From Candidatus Berkelbacteria bacterium (GTDB lineage: Bacteria > Patescibacteriota > UBA1384 > VFKW01), in NCBI GenBank assembly GCA_009885355.1, contig VFKW01000142.1, positions 1 to 9,005 of the forward strand: a stretch of DNA of 9,005 nt, in the 5' to 3' direction. A program made the position numbers and the translations under genes. The notes beneath the pieces are model-generated. The model saw only the letters and a program-made list of their open reading frames with translations, searched no databases and had not been told where the DNA came from. Positions 1 to 6,332 of this stretch are shown one piece after another (within the stretch, counting starts at the first letter, position 1; each line of letters starts with the position of its first letter).

Positions 1-83
1 TCCGAAACCGAAAAATACCAAAGCTCTTTTTCTTCATCCCATTGACGGCGTATTTGATTGCCGTCAAAGATTGCGATTGTCAT
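1..83 (-). CDS. BRO-N family protein, N-terminal fragment (runs off the window)
   Basis: The minus strand from ATG at 83 encodes 27 residues (MTIAIFDGNQIRRQW, then DEEKELWYFSVS) and is still open at base 1. This opening resembles the BRO-N/antirepressor-like proteins of phages and bacteria, which start with a short strand, an IRR-type motif and W-YFSV. BRO-N is a putative DNA-binding domain; its role here cannot be inferred. The start is odd. The best Shine-Dalgarno sequence (AAGGGG, 113-118) is correctly spaced for an ATG at 104, but that frame gives MKKENTNDNRNL and stops. Removing one A from the A6 run after that ATG would join it to the long frame. The gene therefore either starts weakly at 83 or carries a 1-nt insertion or sequencing error. 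The family call rests on a short stretch only. Confidence 0.55.
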   Translation of the reverse strand, partial: MTIAIFDGNQIRRQWDEEKELWYFSVS

Positions 84-124
84 ATTTGTATTTTCTTTTT
101 TCATTTCAAATACCCCTTAACTCA

Positions 125-152
125 ATATTATCAGATCAATATATTAATTCAA
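125..152 (-). promoter_or_regulatory. Candidate promoter of the BRO-N-like gene
   Basis: The minus strand shows TTGAAT (147-152), a 16-nt spacer, and TAATAT (125-130). It lies between the terminator hairpin at 163-188 and the Shine-Dalgarno sequence at 113-118. The position is right for transcription of the gene that starts at 104 or 83. The boxes are only moderately close to consensus in AT-rich DNA. Confidence 0.4.
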
Positions 153-158
153 CATCCA

Positions 159-204
159 TACCAAAAAGCCCGCGTATTTCACGGGCTTATGTCGGCTCAG
201 AGGG
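159..204 (-). repeat. 46-nt exact direct repeat, copy 1
   Basis: This stretch is identical over 46 nt to 4215-4260. It contains the hairpin terminator plus, upstream on the minus strand, the box CTGAGCCGACAT. The two copies bracket the RloAB operon, the split HNH-WYL gene and the IS110 element. A diverged relative lies at 6333-6371. The 100 bases between this repeat and the rloB-like stop hold nothing further that I can support. Confidence 0.85.
163..188 (-). terminator. Rho-independent terminator after the rloA-rloB operon
   Basis: On the minus strand a 7-bp stem (AAGCCCG at 188-182, CGGGCTT at 172-166) with a 9-nt loop TGAAATACG runs into a T tract followed by GG. It lies about 115 nt beyond the rloB-like stop codon. 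It is part of the 46-nt repeat at 159-204, which is also present at 4215-4260. Confidence 0.75.
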
Positions 205-304
205 GTACGAGCGAACCAGGATGAACCTTTGATGGAGATTTTGAGAGAGTTTGTGGGGATGGTGAAGATGATACTAGCCATGCCCAAGACTTACTAATAA
301 ATTT

Positions 305-946
305 TTAACTAACCATTAATTTTTTTATTTCCAGAATGAGTAGATGCAGATTTGTGGAAGGATTTCCACTACTTTCTAGTACCTGCCCCCACTGGATATC
401 TTCATATTTTTGAGCCATTAATTCATTGGCATTCTTGATCGCATTGTCCTGAAAAGGAAGAAGTTGAATAAAACAATTTTGATTTTTTTCATAGCTCCCC
501 AGTTTGTTTTTTTTAAAAGCCTTGATTATCCTTTTTTCTATATAATCTCCTCTGGGAATTGATGATGTAGGTTTTTCAAAATGCAATAAAACCCAGAGTT
601 CAAAGCATTCATTCGTGTATGCTATTTTAATATTATTTTCATGAGCAAGCTTGATCGCCTTGGAAAGACCCTCTGGGTCATCTTTATAAAAATTATCCAC
701 ATCAAAAATACACCAGACCTGGTCACCATCCGCTTCACTTATGTTTTCGGCATTTTTCCAGTCTAAAGCTAGTTTAACTAGCTGCTGCGGACGAATGCAT
801 ACTATCTTTTTTGGGACAAGCAAAGGTGTTGCTAGAAAATTTTTAAATCCTTGAAAATACTCGATCTCTGCTCTCTGAGTGTGAGAGATTACCCAAATCT
901 TTGGGTGAGTCGGACGATGAGAATTTATGCCTCTATATCTTTTCAT
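305..946 (-). CDS. rloB: RloB-like protein, defence-associated
   Basis: This 213-residue protein has the landmarks of the RloB family. The N-terminus is basic. A strand follows that leads into EYFQGF (29-34), then a hydrophobic strand ending in the acidic pair DVD (82-84), and the family block NECFELWVLLHF (112-123). The length is typical. RloB proteins are found beside an RloA-type ATPase in defence regions and have a layout that I read as TOPRIM-nuclease-like; that reading is inference. One point is unusual. Where family members usually read (V/C)EGE-x-TE-x-x-YF, this protein reads ISHTQRAEIEYF, so the first acidic residue of the presumed active site is replaced (His22, Gln24). The ATG lies 2 nt after the RloA-like stop codon with no strong ribosome site of its own, so translation is probably coupled. 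The operon terminator is at 163-188. Confidence 0.8.
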   Translation of the reverse strand: MKRYRGINSHRPTHPKIWVISHTQRAEIEYFQGFKNFLATPLLVPKKIVCIRPQQLVKLALDWKNAENISEADGDQVWCIFDVDNFYKDDPEGLSKAIKLAHENNIKIAYTNECFELWVLLHFEKPTSSIPRGDYIEKRIIKAFKKNKLGSYEKNQNCFIQLLPFQDNAIKNANELMAQKYEDIQWGQVLESSGNPSTNLHLLILEIKKLMVS

Positions 947-948
947 TT

Positions 949-2214
949 TTATTTAGAGAACTTTAGATCTTCATACTCCGGGATGTATGGTAGAGCATTA
1001 TATCTTCCCTCTAGATACCTTTTGGCAAAATTTACTCCTTTTCTTTCGGATATGTCTGATAATGAAAATAGCTCGGTCGCTCCTCTTTCATTCTTTTCAG
1101 TGAAATATATTTCGTCTCGTCGCAAGTAATCTTCATTCAATAATGAGATATCATGGGTTGAAAATATTAGTTGAGCATGATTTGGATTTTTTTTCTTTGA
1201 GTTGAAAAGCGAGACCAGATATTGGCACAGAACTGGGTGTAGGCTTGCATCAATTTCATCGATGAATAAAATCTTTCCATTATCCAATGTATCAAGTATT
1301 GGAGCAGATAGTGCGAAAAATTGCTGAGTTCCCTCTGATTCTTCGGAAAGAAAATCTAAGGCTTCATCACTCACCCGTTTTCCTTTCTCATTAAATTGTT
1401 TATGGAGAAATGATATGCTTCGTTGTGCAATCTGAGAATCTTCTTTAAAAAACATCTCCTTGAATTTATCTGGAATATTAGCCACCTCCTTCGCCAGAAC
1501 CATCTCTTCACTTGCCTTTATACCCGTAACACCGAAGTCGGCCTTAATAGTAAAGTCTTTCATCTTGTCAGCCATGATTGGATTAGTCAAATACATACCG
1601 AATGCATAATCCAATGTGTCATTCCTTTCAGTCCCAGAAATAAAATTTGTATTTTGAATAAAGTGTACTATCTTTCTAGAAATTAATCCATTATCACCTG
1701 CCATTTTAGACAGAAAGAGTACATTATCAGGGGTGTGAAGCCTTGATTCTAATGTTGCTTCCTTAAAATAATTTTTGTTTCCTATGATCTCTTTTTCATT
1801 TCTTTCAATTAATTTTCTTGCATTTTGCATTAAATGCTCTGATACGACTCTTTTCTTGTTTATCTCAAAACCGTACTGAAAAATATCTCCATCCAGAAGG
1901 AATGTTATCTCAAAACCCGAAGGTTGATTTATCGTATCTGTAGATAGTTTAAAAAATTCGTTTGGCAAATCTATGGGCATTGTACTTCTCAGAGCGGATT
2001 CTAGAACCATAGTACGAAAAACCATATAGGCTTTAAGAATATTACTCTTCCCGGAAGCATTTGGTCCGTAAATTGCAACCGACTTGAGTAATGATACCTT
2101 GCCTTGATCAATAACAGCTTCTGATTTCATTTGATCATCTTTTGTTGCCTGTAAATCAAGAATAATCTCTTCTTTAATTGAACGAAAGTTTTTAACTTTA
2201 AAATTTAACAACAT
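949..2214 (-). CDS. rloA: AAA15-family ATPase, RloA-like
   Basis: This 421-residue ATPase of the SMC/ABC-like AAA15 group starts MLLNFKVKNFRSIKEE, the usual opening strand of the group. It carries Walker A GPNASGKS (about 50-57), a signature-like SEESEGTQQFF (from about 290), Walker B KILFIDEIDASLHP (from about 314) and a switch histidine in IFSTHD (about 350). All ATPase motifs look intact. In RloA/RloB-type pairs the ATPase is thought to sense or control while the partner acts as effector; this resembles PARIS and OLD-like systems, but the role here is inferred. The start at 2214 is preferred because GGGAG lies 5 nt upstream. A GTG at 2220 is in frame but overlaps that ribosome site. The rloB-like gene follows after 2 nt, so the two form an operon. 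Confidence 0.85.
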   Translation of the reverse strand: MLLNFKVKNFRSIKEEIILDLQATKDDQMKSEAVIDQGKVSLLKSVAIYGPNASGKSNILKAYMVFRTMVLESALRSTMPIDLPNEFFKLSTDTINQPSGFEITFLLDGDIFQYGFEINKKRVVSEHLMQNARKLIERNEKEIIGNKNYFKEATLESRLHTPDNVLFLSKMAGDNGLISRKIVHFIQNTNFISGTERNDTLDYAFGMYLTNPIMADKMKDFTIKADFGVTGIKASEEMVLAKEVANIPDKFKEMFFKEDSQIAQRSISFLHKQFNEKGKRVSDEALDFLSEESEGTQQFFALSAPILDTLDNGKILFIDEIDASLHPVLCQYLVSLFNSKKKNPNHAQLIFSTHDISLLNEDYLRRDEIYFTEKNERGATELFSLSDISERKGVNFAKRYLEGRYNALPYIPEYEDLKFSK

Positions 2215-2244
2215 ATTCACTCCCTTTTTTAGATGTACACAACT

Positions 2245-2273
2245 AATATATACTAATAGTTTCTAAAAGTCAA
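2245..2273 (-). promoter_or_regulatory. Promoter of the rloA-rloB operon with an operator-like repeat
   Basis: The minus strand has TTGACT (2268-2273), a 17-nt spacer, and TATATT (2245-2250), close to the sigma-70 consensus. The expected start of transcription, near 2238, gives a leader of about 24 nt before the ATG at 2214. The heptamer ACTAATA occurs twice on the plus strand (2242-2248 and 2252-2258), exactly 10 nt apart, across the -10 box and spacer. The same segment also forms AACTA/TAGTT inverted arms (2241-2245, 2257-2261). This could be an operator. Confidence 0.7.
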
Positions 2274-2365
2274 GTTATTTTACATATATTTTGCAAATAT
2301 CGGTTATAATTAGTAAATGATTCCTAATTATATTGGATAGGATACAGAAGATCGTATAAAGAATA

Positions 2366-2784
2366 TCAATTTTTTAGTATTTTTTTTATTCTAGAGATAC
2401 GAAAAGTGCGTTCTGTATTTCTTAAATGACAGAAAGCTCTTAAATAGAATCTTCGATCTTCAACTGAAATTATTTTTGGTGCAATTTTCCGAGTAGTTGT
2501 TGTGCCGTCTTTTTTCTCATAAACAATTTCAAGCTCATCACCTGTTTTTATTGCATTGATAAGTCTACTTATCTTAGAGTTGGGATTTTTTGCCTCAAAG
2601 CCATAATTATCAATATCTTCGTCAACTTCTGTTTTAAAGCTGGTTCGATGGAGTTTTTCGTGACAACTTTTACAAACAACTACCAGGTTATCAATATCAT
2701 TAGTACCGCCAACTACCAAAGGAATACGATGGTGAACTTGGAGATGTAATAATGAGTTACAGCTACTATGAGGAGAGGGGACGG
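2366..2784 (-). pseudogene. HNH-WYL protein, 3' part, separated from its start by an IS110 insertion
   Basis: The frame is open from the IS junction and ends at TGA 2366. It first encodes SVPSPHSSCNSLLHLQVHHR, then IPLVVGGTNDIDNLV and CKSCHEKLH, which is the zinc-bound HNH nuclease core (HH, N, CxxCH). After a linker come about 65 residues of a WYL-type fold (GDELEIVYEKKDG, RKIAP, FYLRAFCHLR, TFRISRIKKI). WYL domains bind ligands or nucleic acids and are common in defence-linked regulators. The only standard in-frame start left on this fragment is TTG at 2719, downstream of the catalytic HH, so any product would be a broken nuclease with an intact WYL part. The missing 5' end lies at 4141-4210 on the other side of the element and joins in frame. 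The location just upstream of rloA-rloB suggests a role in the same defence module. Confidence 0.8.
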
Positions 2785-2789
2785 ATATT

Positions 2790-3917
2790 CTATGTCAATA
2801 GTTTCTTTGATGGATAATTATAAGCCTCCTGTTTTTTAAGCATTAGATAAACAATATCGCATAATTTTCTCTTTAAACAAGTAATGGCTTGTTTTTTCGT
2901 TTTACCTTCTGAGACTTTTCTTAGATAATATTCTTTAGCAGTATCGCTACCTCGTCTACCAATCTGAGATAAGGCAATCCGATGAAATGCCGCATTGAGG
3001 CGTCTATTACCGGAGTATGTTTTTTGATGATGAAAAGATTTTCCAGAGGATTTTTGCCTGGGGGATAATCCCGCATATTTAGCAAGAGCGGCAGAACTAT
3101 CAAACCGGTTAATATCTTTAACCTCAGCCAATACGGCGGCGGCTGTGACCAGTCCGCATCCAGGCAATGTTTCAATCTGTTGATCTGTTTTTGCGACTAC
3201 ATCAGCTTGTTCTTTTTCAACCTCTTTTATCTCTGAAATCAAGGCAAAAAGCCGGTTAGCTTTTCGTCTAATTCTGTTTCCGGCTACTTCAATCGAATAC
3301 GGAAAACCATTTTTAATAATTTGTTTTGACAAAGGATTTTCTATAAAATATCGCAAGGCTTTTTGAGAAAATGGATTCTTAAAAAGAACCTTGTATTCTT
3401 TGCCATATGTTAAACTTAACAGGGCATGAAGTTGATTTTTAATCCTTGTTTGTTCGGATACCAGATAGTTACGATCATTATTTAATTCACGTAATTCTTT
3501 GGCAAGTTGGCTACTTTGTGATATCTTGTAATCGGGTAGCGTGTCGATCCCTTCGCGGATTAAGACCTTAGCTACCCCTTTAGCATCAAGAGTATCGCTT
3601 TTTTCAGGATGTGTGGTTTTCCTTCTAAGACGATCAGCCAGTACAGGGTTGATCGTCTTTATGTAACAACCTTGTTTTGCTAAATAATGAGCCAAAAGAA
3701 GACCGCTGCCGGAAGTATCCTCAAGTCCAAAAACGACATTAAGATTTTTTCCTTTGGCGATCTTTTCAACTTTTTGATGGAGTTTTACGAAATCTTTTTG
3801 TTCATTATTGATCGTATTTTCCCAAAGAGGTTGACCAAAACAATCTAGCACGCAAACCGAGTGAGTCTCTCGATGTATGTCCATTCCAGCATAGATAAAA
3901 TTAGCAGGATGAACCAT
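2790..3917 (-). CDS. IS110-family transposase (DEDD recombinase)
   Basis: The 375-residue protein has both family domains. The N-terminal RuvC-like DEDD domain shows Asp13 (AGMDIH), Glu66 (GLEDTSGSG), and Asp108 and Asp111 (SDTLDAKGVA). A charged helical, probably coiled region follows at about 213-247. The C-terminal Tnp_20 domain has LPGCGLVTAAAVLAEV and then YAGLSPRQKSSGKS, where Ser290 or Ser291 is the likely catalytic serine. No frameshift or missing motif is visible, so the enzyme may be active. Known family members recombine DNA guided by a bridge RNA made from the element's own leader. The start at 3917 has AAAGGAG 5 nt upstream. The last codons (CTA TTG ACA TAG) also contain a perfect -35 box and overlap the left donor sequence. 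Confidence 0.95.
   Translation of the reverse strand: MVHPANFIYAGMDIHRETHSVCVLDCFGQPLWENTINNEQKDFVKLHQKVEKIAKGKNLNVVFGLEDTSGSGLLLAHYLAKQGCYIKTINPVLADRLRRKTTHPEKSDTLDAKGVAKVLIREGIDTLPDYKISQSSQLAKELRELNNDRNYLVSEQTRIKNQLHALLSLTYGKEYKVLFKNPFSQKALRYFIENPLSKQIIKNGFPYSIEVAGNRIRRKANRLFALISEIKEVEKEQADVVAKTDQQIETLPGCGLVTAAAVLAEVKDINRFDSSAALAKYAGLSPRQKSSGKSFHHQKTYSGNRRLNAAFHRIALSQIGRRGSDTAKEYYLRKVSEGKTKKQAITCLKRKLCDIVYLMLKKQEAYNYPSKKLLT
2793..2798 (-). promoter_or_regulatory. Outward-facing -35 box in the end of the IS110 element
   Basis: TTGACA, the exact -35 consensus, overlaps the last two sense codons of the transposase and points out of the element. No good -10 follows in the present flank. In a circular form it would sit 18 nt upstream of TAATAG (4125-4130) at the other end. 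Confidence 0.55.
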
Positions 3918-3930
3918 ATTGTCTCCTTTC

Positions 3931-4115
3931 TTATGTTAGTGATTTTCCTGTCAGTGAAACACCAGTATACTGAGCCTTAATCTCGATAAATCGAAATTGG
4001 CAATATTCTATTTGTTCATACCGACAAGAGAGAAACAGTCGGGCGGCAATCCGTCCCAGGCCTTTGAAAGGCAGTTCTCCAATAACCTTACCCGACCTAT
4101 CTCATAGGGTACCAT
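3931..4115 (-). ncRNA. Candidate IS110 bridge RNA
   Basis: About 185 nt of the leader between the left element end and the transposase ribosome site. In minus-strand order there is a 5' hairpin (CCUAU/AUAGG, 4096-4108). Next is an internal loop closed by GUCGGG/CCCGAC (4091-4096 with 4038-4043) and capped by GCCUU/AAGGC (4060-4072). A second region carries a 9-bp hairpin near 3978-3999. This is the architecture known for IS621: 5' stem, target loop, donor loop. Guides: GGGACGGAU (4049-4057) is complementary to the right target with core (2778-2786). AUAGAAUAU (4003-4011) is identical to the element's 3' end with core (2785-2793). ACUAACAUA (3932-3940) is complementary to the element's 5' end with core (4135-4143). 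The expected left-target guide near 4082-4090 matches poorly. RNA ends are estimates. Confidence 0.75.
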
Positions 4116-4124
4116 TTAGTATCC

Positions 4125-4130
4125 CTATTA
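4125..4130 (-). promoter_or_regulatory. Inward -10 box at the left end of the IS110 element
   Basis: TAATAG lies 10 nt inside the element and reads toward the bridge RNA. Transcription from it would start near 4118, just before the 5' hairpin of the RNA. Alone it has no clear -35. Joined to the TTGACA at 2793-2798 in a circle, the spacing is 18 nt. Confidence 0.45.
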
Positions 4131-4140
4131 ACAAACTAAC

Positions 4141-4210
4141 ATACTGGTTCTCTTTTACCCTGGATTTTAGGCTTTTTATCTTTTCTAATTATTAATTCAA
4201 TTATATACAA
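4141..4210 (-). pseudogene. HNH-WYL gene, 5' part, left of the IS110 insertion
   Basis: This short open stretch encodes YIIELIIRKDK, KPKIQG and KREPV before it meets the element. Taken from the core and joined to 2784, it runs straight on: GAA CCA GTA TCC GTC CCC (EPVSVP), into the HNH core on the other side. TTG at 4210 is the only standard start codon in the frame, because TAA at 4214-4216 lies upstream. It has no good ribosome site, so the true start is unclear and may have been lost. TATAAT at 4200-4205 could be a -10 box, which would conflict with a start at 4210. The assignment as a gene remnant rests on frame continuity across the element. Confidence 0.6.
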
Positions 4211-4214
4211 TATT

Positions 4215-4260
4215 TACCAAAAAGCCCGCGTATTTCACGGGCTTATGTCGGCTCAGAGGG
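4215..4260 (-). repeat. 46-nt exact direct repeat, copy 2, with terminator
   Basis: Identical to 159-204. It contains the same hairpin (stem 4222-4228 with 4238-4244, minus-strand loop TGAAATACG, then T tract) and ends transcription of the gene at 4401-6236, about 140 nt after its stop. The interval 4261-4400 holds no gene that I can support. Confidence 0.8.
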
Positions 4261-4400
4261 CCATCGTTGAGGATGTTATAACACTCCTTAAAGATGACGA
4301 GTACTGGAGAGGTATGAGGTTAAAATTAAACGTCTGAGGGCGGTGGATCATGAGGAATCTTTGGTGGGCTAAGTGTATTGATGTGTTAAACTCTTAATCA

Positions 4401-6236
4401 CTAGGGGATTATTAGTTTGGTTGCAATATTATGAAAGCCGCCAGCTTTCAGGTAAAGTTTATAATACTCAATTGTTGCTTTTCTGTCTTTATATAATGCA
4501 TACTCTTTATCGGCGTTTTTACTACTGATACTGTCGCAAGTTACCTGTTTATTTTCCAGAGTGATCTGTGTATTTTTAGTAATGACATAATCATGTGGAT
4601 CATATCCATCTTCATGTTCAGAGGCCAACACTGAAGTCCAATCATCATTATATTCATTATCAGCCGATGTTATTGATTCTGGAGCTATCGACTTATAACA
4701 GGCTAAATCTGCAATCACTATATTAGCAGTGACAGGACTGCTTTGGGTTGGAGTGGCTTGGGGTAGGGATTGTGCCCCATTATCGTACGGGCTTTGAGCT
4801 GATACTCTACCTTCTGGAATTTTAAGATCTTTCGCATTTGAAGGCAAGACAGCTTCTTCGGCAGAAGCTGGCTGTCCCTTCCAGACGATTTTTAATTCTG
4901 ATCCATTGGCTTCAACTTTTTTTAAGCCATCTTTTTCATTAAAGATATACGAATTCCTTTTAGACGATTGACCTTCGGAATAAGTAAAGAAAATATCATT
5001 ACTTGGCAAAACAATAAAGTTTCCAGTTTTACCGTAGCCTAATTTTTCTGCAGTGTTTAAAACCATCACGCCCTTTTTATTATCTTTACTGATTCTAAAC
5101 AATGCCTCTGGGTCGTCAGCAATACCGCCTGTTTGTAAAACAACATAATACCAATTTTTTGAACTATGCCAACCATAAAGACCTGATGTATCCGTGCGAA
5201 CACCAGTTTGATAATATTTGTTATCATATTCAATCGCCGTTGGAGCATTTGCCATATTACCATTATCTTTATAGCCTATCGAACAATTGTCTAGTACTGG
5301 ATCTATATGATTATAATAGAGAAGATCCATATCATAAATTGCACATTTTTTTAACTGCGGCCAAAATTTATCCATTACTATTTTTTGATCATTGGATTTA
5401 ATAAATTGTATAGATTTATTTTCTAAATTGAGAATACTGTAACCGATTACTTCCTGAATTGCTAAGTATGGGCTGTCTGGATTATCGCCTTGCAGAGCCC
5501 TTGGATCGTTTGTATCTTTCATTACACCATAGAGCTTAATAATAATATTTTTCGCATCTGGGCTAAAAGCAACTGGTGAAATACTCAAAATTTTATTATT
5601 AGTCTTCGAAATTTTCCAACTATTAGACCCGCCAAATTCGTATATTTTAAATTCATCTCGATTGCTATCGATTGTTGCAAATTTAGTTTTATTTGCAGAA
5701 AAAACTATGTTATTTTGCAAAAAAGGAATCTCAGCAAAGTCCTTGCTTTGACGATCAAAACTATAATATTTCCTTATTGATTCTGAATTTCCGTTATTTG
5801 TATTCATCGAAAGCAAATCGAAATTTGTATTTATCATTGGTATTTGATTGGAGATAATTTTTTCGACTGATATTGCCTGAGGGGCCAATTTAATAGCCTC
5901 GTCTATTAATTTCTGATTATTGTACTGTAGATAACTACCGCCAGCCCAGAACGAACAAAAATTTAAAAGCATTGCGCAGATAAAAAATATAAATGCTAGA
6001 TATTTATGCTTTCCAATTGCTGATAAATAACCCAAAAAAGTCAGCGAAGTTACCAAGGAAATGATGAAGCCAATGCCCAATATAAAAATACCGGTGATTG
6101 TATCAAAGAAAACTGAATTTCCATTTGTGAAACCCCAAACAATTGATACTCCCTCAAGGATAATAGTAACTATTAATAGCGATAGACCTTTGAATTTTTT
6201 TTTACTAAACGTATTTGTAACTATATCTTCATTCAT
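4401..6236 (-). CDS. Unrecognised membrane-anchored protein with propeller-like extracytoplasmic region
   Basis: I do not recognise this 611-residue protein. Three hydrophobic segments (about 17-36, 45-71 and 79-100) form an N-terminal membrane anchor. Residues 101 to about 480 are soluble and beta-rich. Strands such as NIVFSANKTKFATIDS and VAFSPDAKNIIIKL look like blades of a TolB/WD40-type propeller, but no full repeat set is clear. A Ser/Pro/Gln-rich linker (QSLPQATPTQSSP) leads to a C-terminal domain of about 100 residues with three cysteines in all, ending KAGGFHNIATKLIIP. The start at 6236 is chosen because GGAGG lies just upstream and the promoter at 6266-6294 would begin transcription near 6259. 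That start excludes the TTG at 6266. The upstream neighbour, also a membrane protein, reads the same way but has its own promoter and terminator-like element. Confidence 0.75.
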   Translation of the reverse strand: MNEDIVTNTFSKKKFKGLSLLIVTIILEGVSIVWGFTNGNSVFFDTITGIFILGIGFIISLVTSLTFLGYLSAIGKHKYLAFIFFICAMLLNFCSFWAGGSYLQYNNQKLIDEAIKLAPQAISVEKIISNQIPMINTNFDLLSMNTNNGNSESIRKYYSFDRQSKDFAEIPFLQNNIVFSANKTKFATIDSNRDEFKIYEFGGSNSWKISKTNNKILSISPVAFSPDAKNIIIKLYGVMKDTNDPRALQGDNPDSPYLAIQEVIGYSILNLENKSIQFIKSNDQKIVMDKFWPQLKKCAIYDMDLLYYNHIDPVLDNCSIGYKDNGNMANAPTAIEYDNKYYQTGVRTDTSGLYGWHSSKNWYYVVLQTGGIADDPEALFRISKDNKKGVMVLNTAEKLGYGKTGNFIVLPSNDIFFTYSEGQSSKRNSYIFNEKDGLKKVEANGSELKIVWKGQPASAEEAVLPSNAKDLKIPEGRVSAQSPYDNGAQSLPQATPTQSSPVTANIVIADLACYKSIAPESITSADNEYNDDWTSVLASEHEDGYDPHDYVITKNTQITLENKQVTCDSISSKNADKEYALYKDRKATIEYYKLYLKAGGFHNIATKLIIP

Positions 6237-6265
6237 ATTCCTCCATTTATTATTAGCATATACCA

Positions 6266-6294
6266 ATAATACCTAAACCGCAATTTGAGTTCAA
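6266..6294 (-). promoter_or_regulatory. Promoter of the 4401-6236 gene
   Basis: The minus strand has TTGAAC (6289-6294), a 17-nt spacer, and TATTAT (6266-6271). It is followed by GGAGG just before the ATG at 6236. It lies directly downstream of the terminator-like motif at 6333-6371, so the gene is probably transcribed alone. Confidence 0.55.
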
Positions 6295-6332
6295 TTTAAC
6301 TACGGGTTGATTAAGTTTAACATGTATAATTT

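Larger units (their letters stand above)
2785..4140 (-). mobile_element. IS110-family insertion sequence, complete, about 1356 bp
   Basis: The element holds a full-length DEDD transposase (2790-3917) with a long leader and almost no 3' non-coding end, the IS110-group layout. There are no terminal inverted repeats, as expected for the family. I set the ends by three observations. TAT is present at both junctions (4141-4143 and 2785-2787). Deleting the element and one TAT restores the interrupted HNH-WYL frame. The leader RNA carries 9-nt matches to both element ends and to the right target. The left end starts GTTAGTTTG after the core and the right end is ATAGAA before the core. The true core may be AT or TAT; the sequence alone cannot decide. 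Confidence 0.85.

Noticed and set aside
205..300. Plus-strand open stretch after repeat copy 1 that reads like a protein tail (ending MILAMPKTY)
   Set aside because: No start codon with a ribosome site, too short, and in a different frame relative to the repeat than the similar stretch at 4246-4339. Probably chance.
851..1686. Plus-strand open frames opposite rloA and rloB
   Set aside because: They are antisense shadows of well-supported genes and show no recognisable protein features.
2770..2786. IS end placed at the TAGT shared by both flanks (near 4134-4140 and 2768-2773)
   Set aside because: Joining at TAGT moves out of the KREPV frame, enters a frame with no start codon, and contradicts the guide matches. 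TAT at 2785-2787 and 4141-4143 fits all observations.
4246..4339. Plus-strand open stretch after repeat copy 2 (AIVEDVITLLKDDEYW and onward)
   Set aside because: Protein-like, but no start, no upstream gene, and it overlaps the terminator repeat. It may be a relic, but nothing supports a gene.
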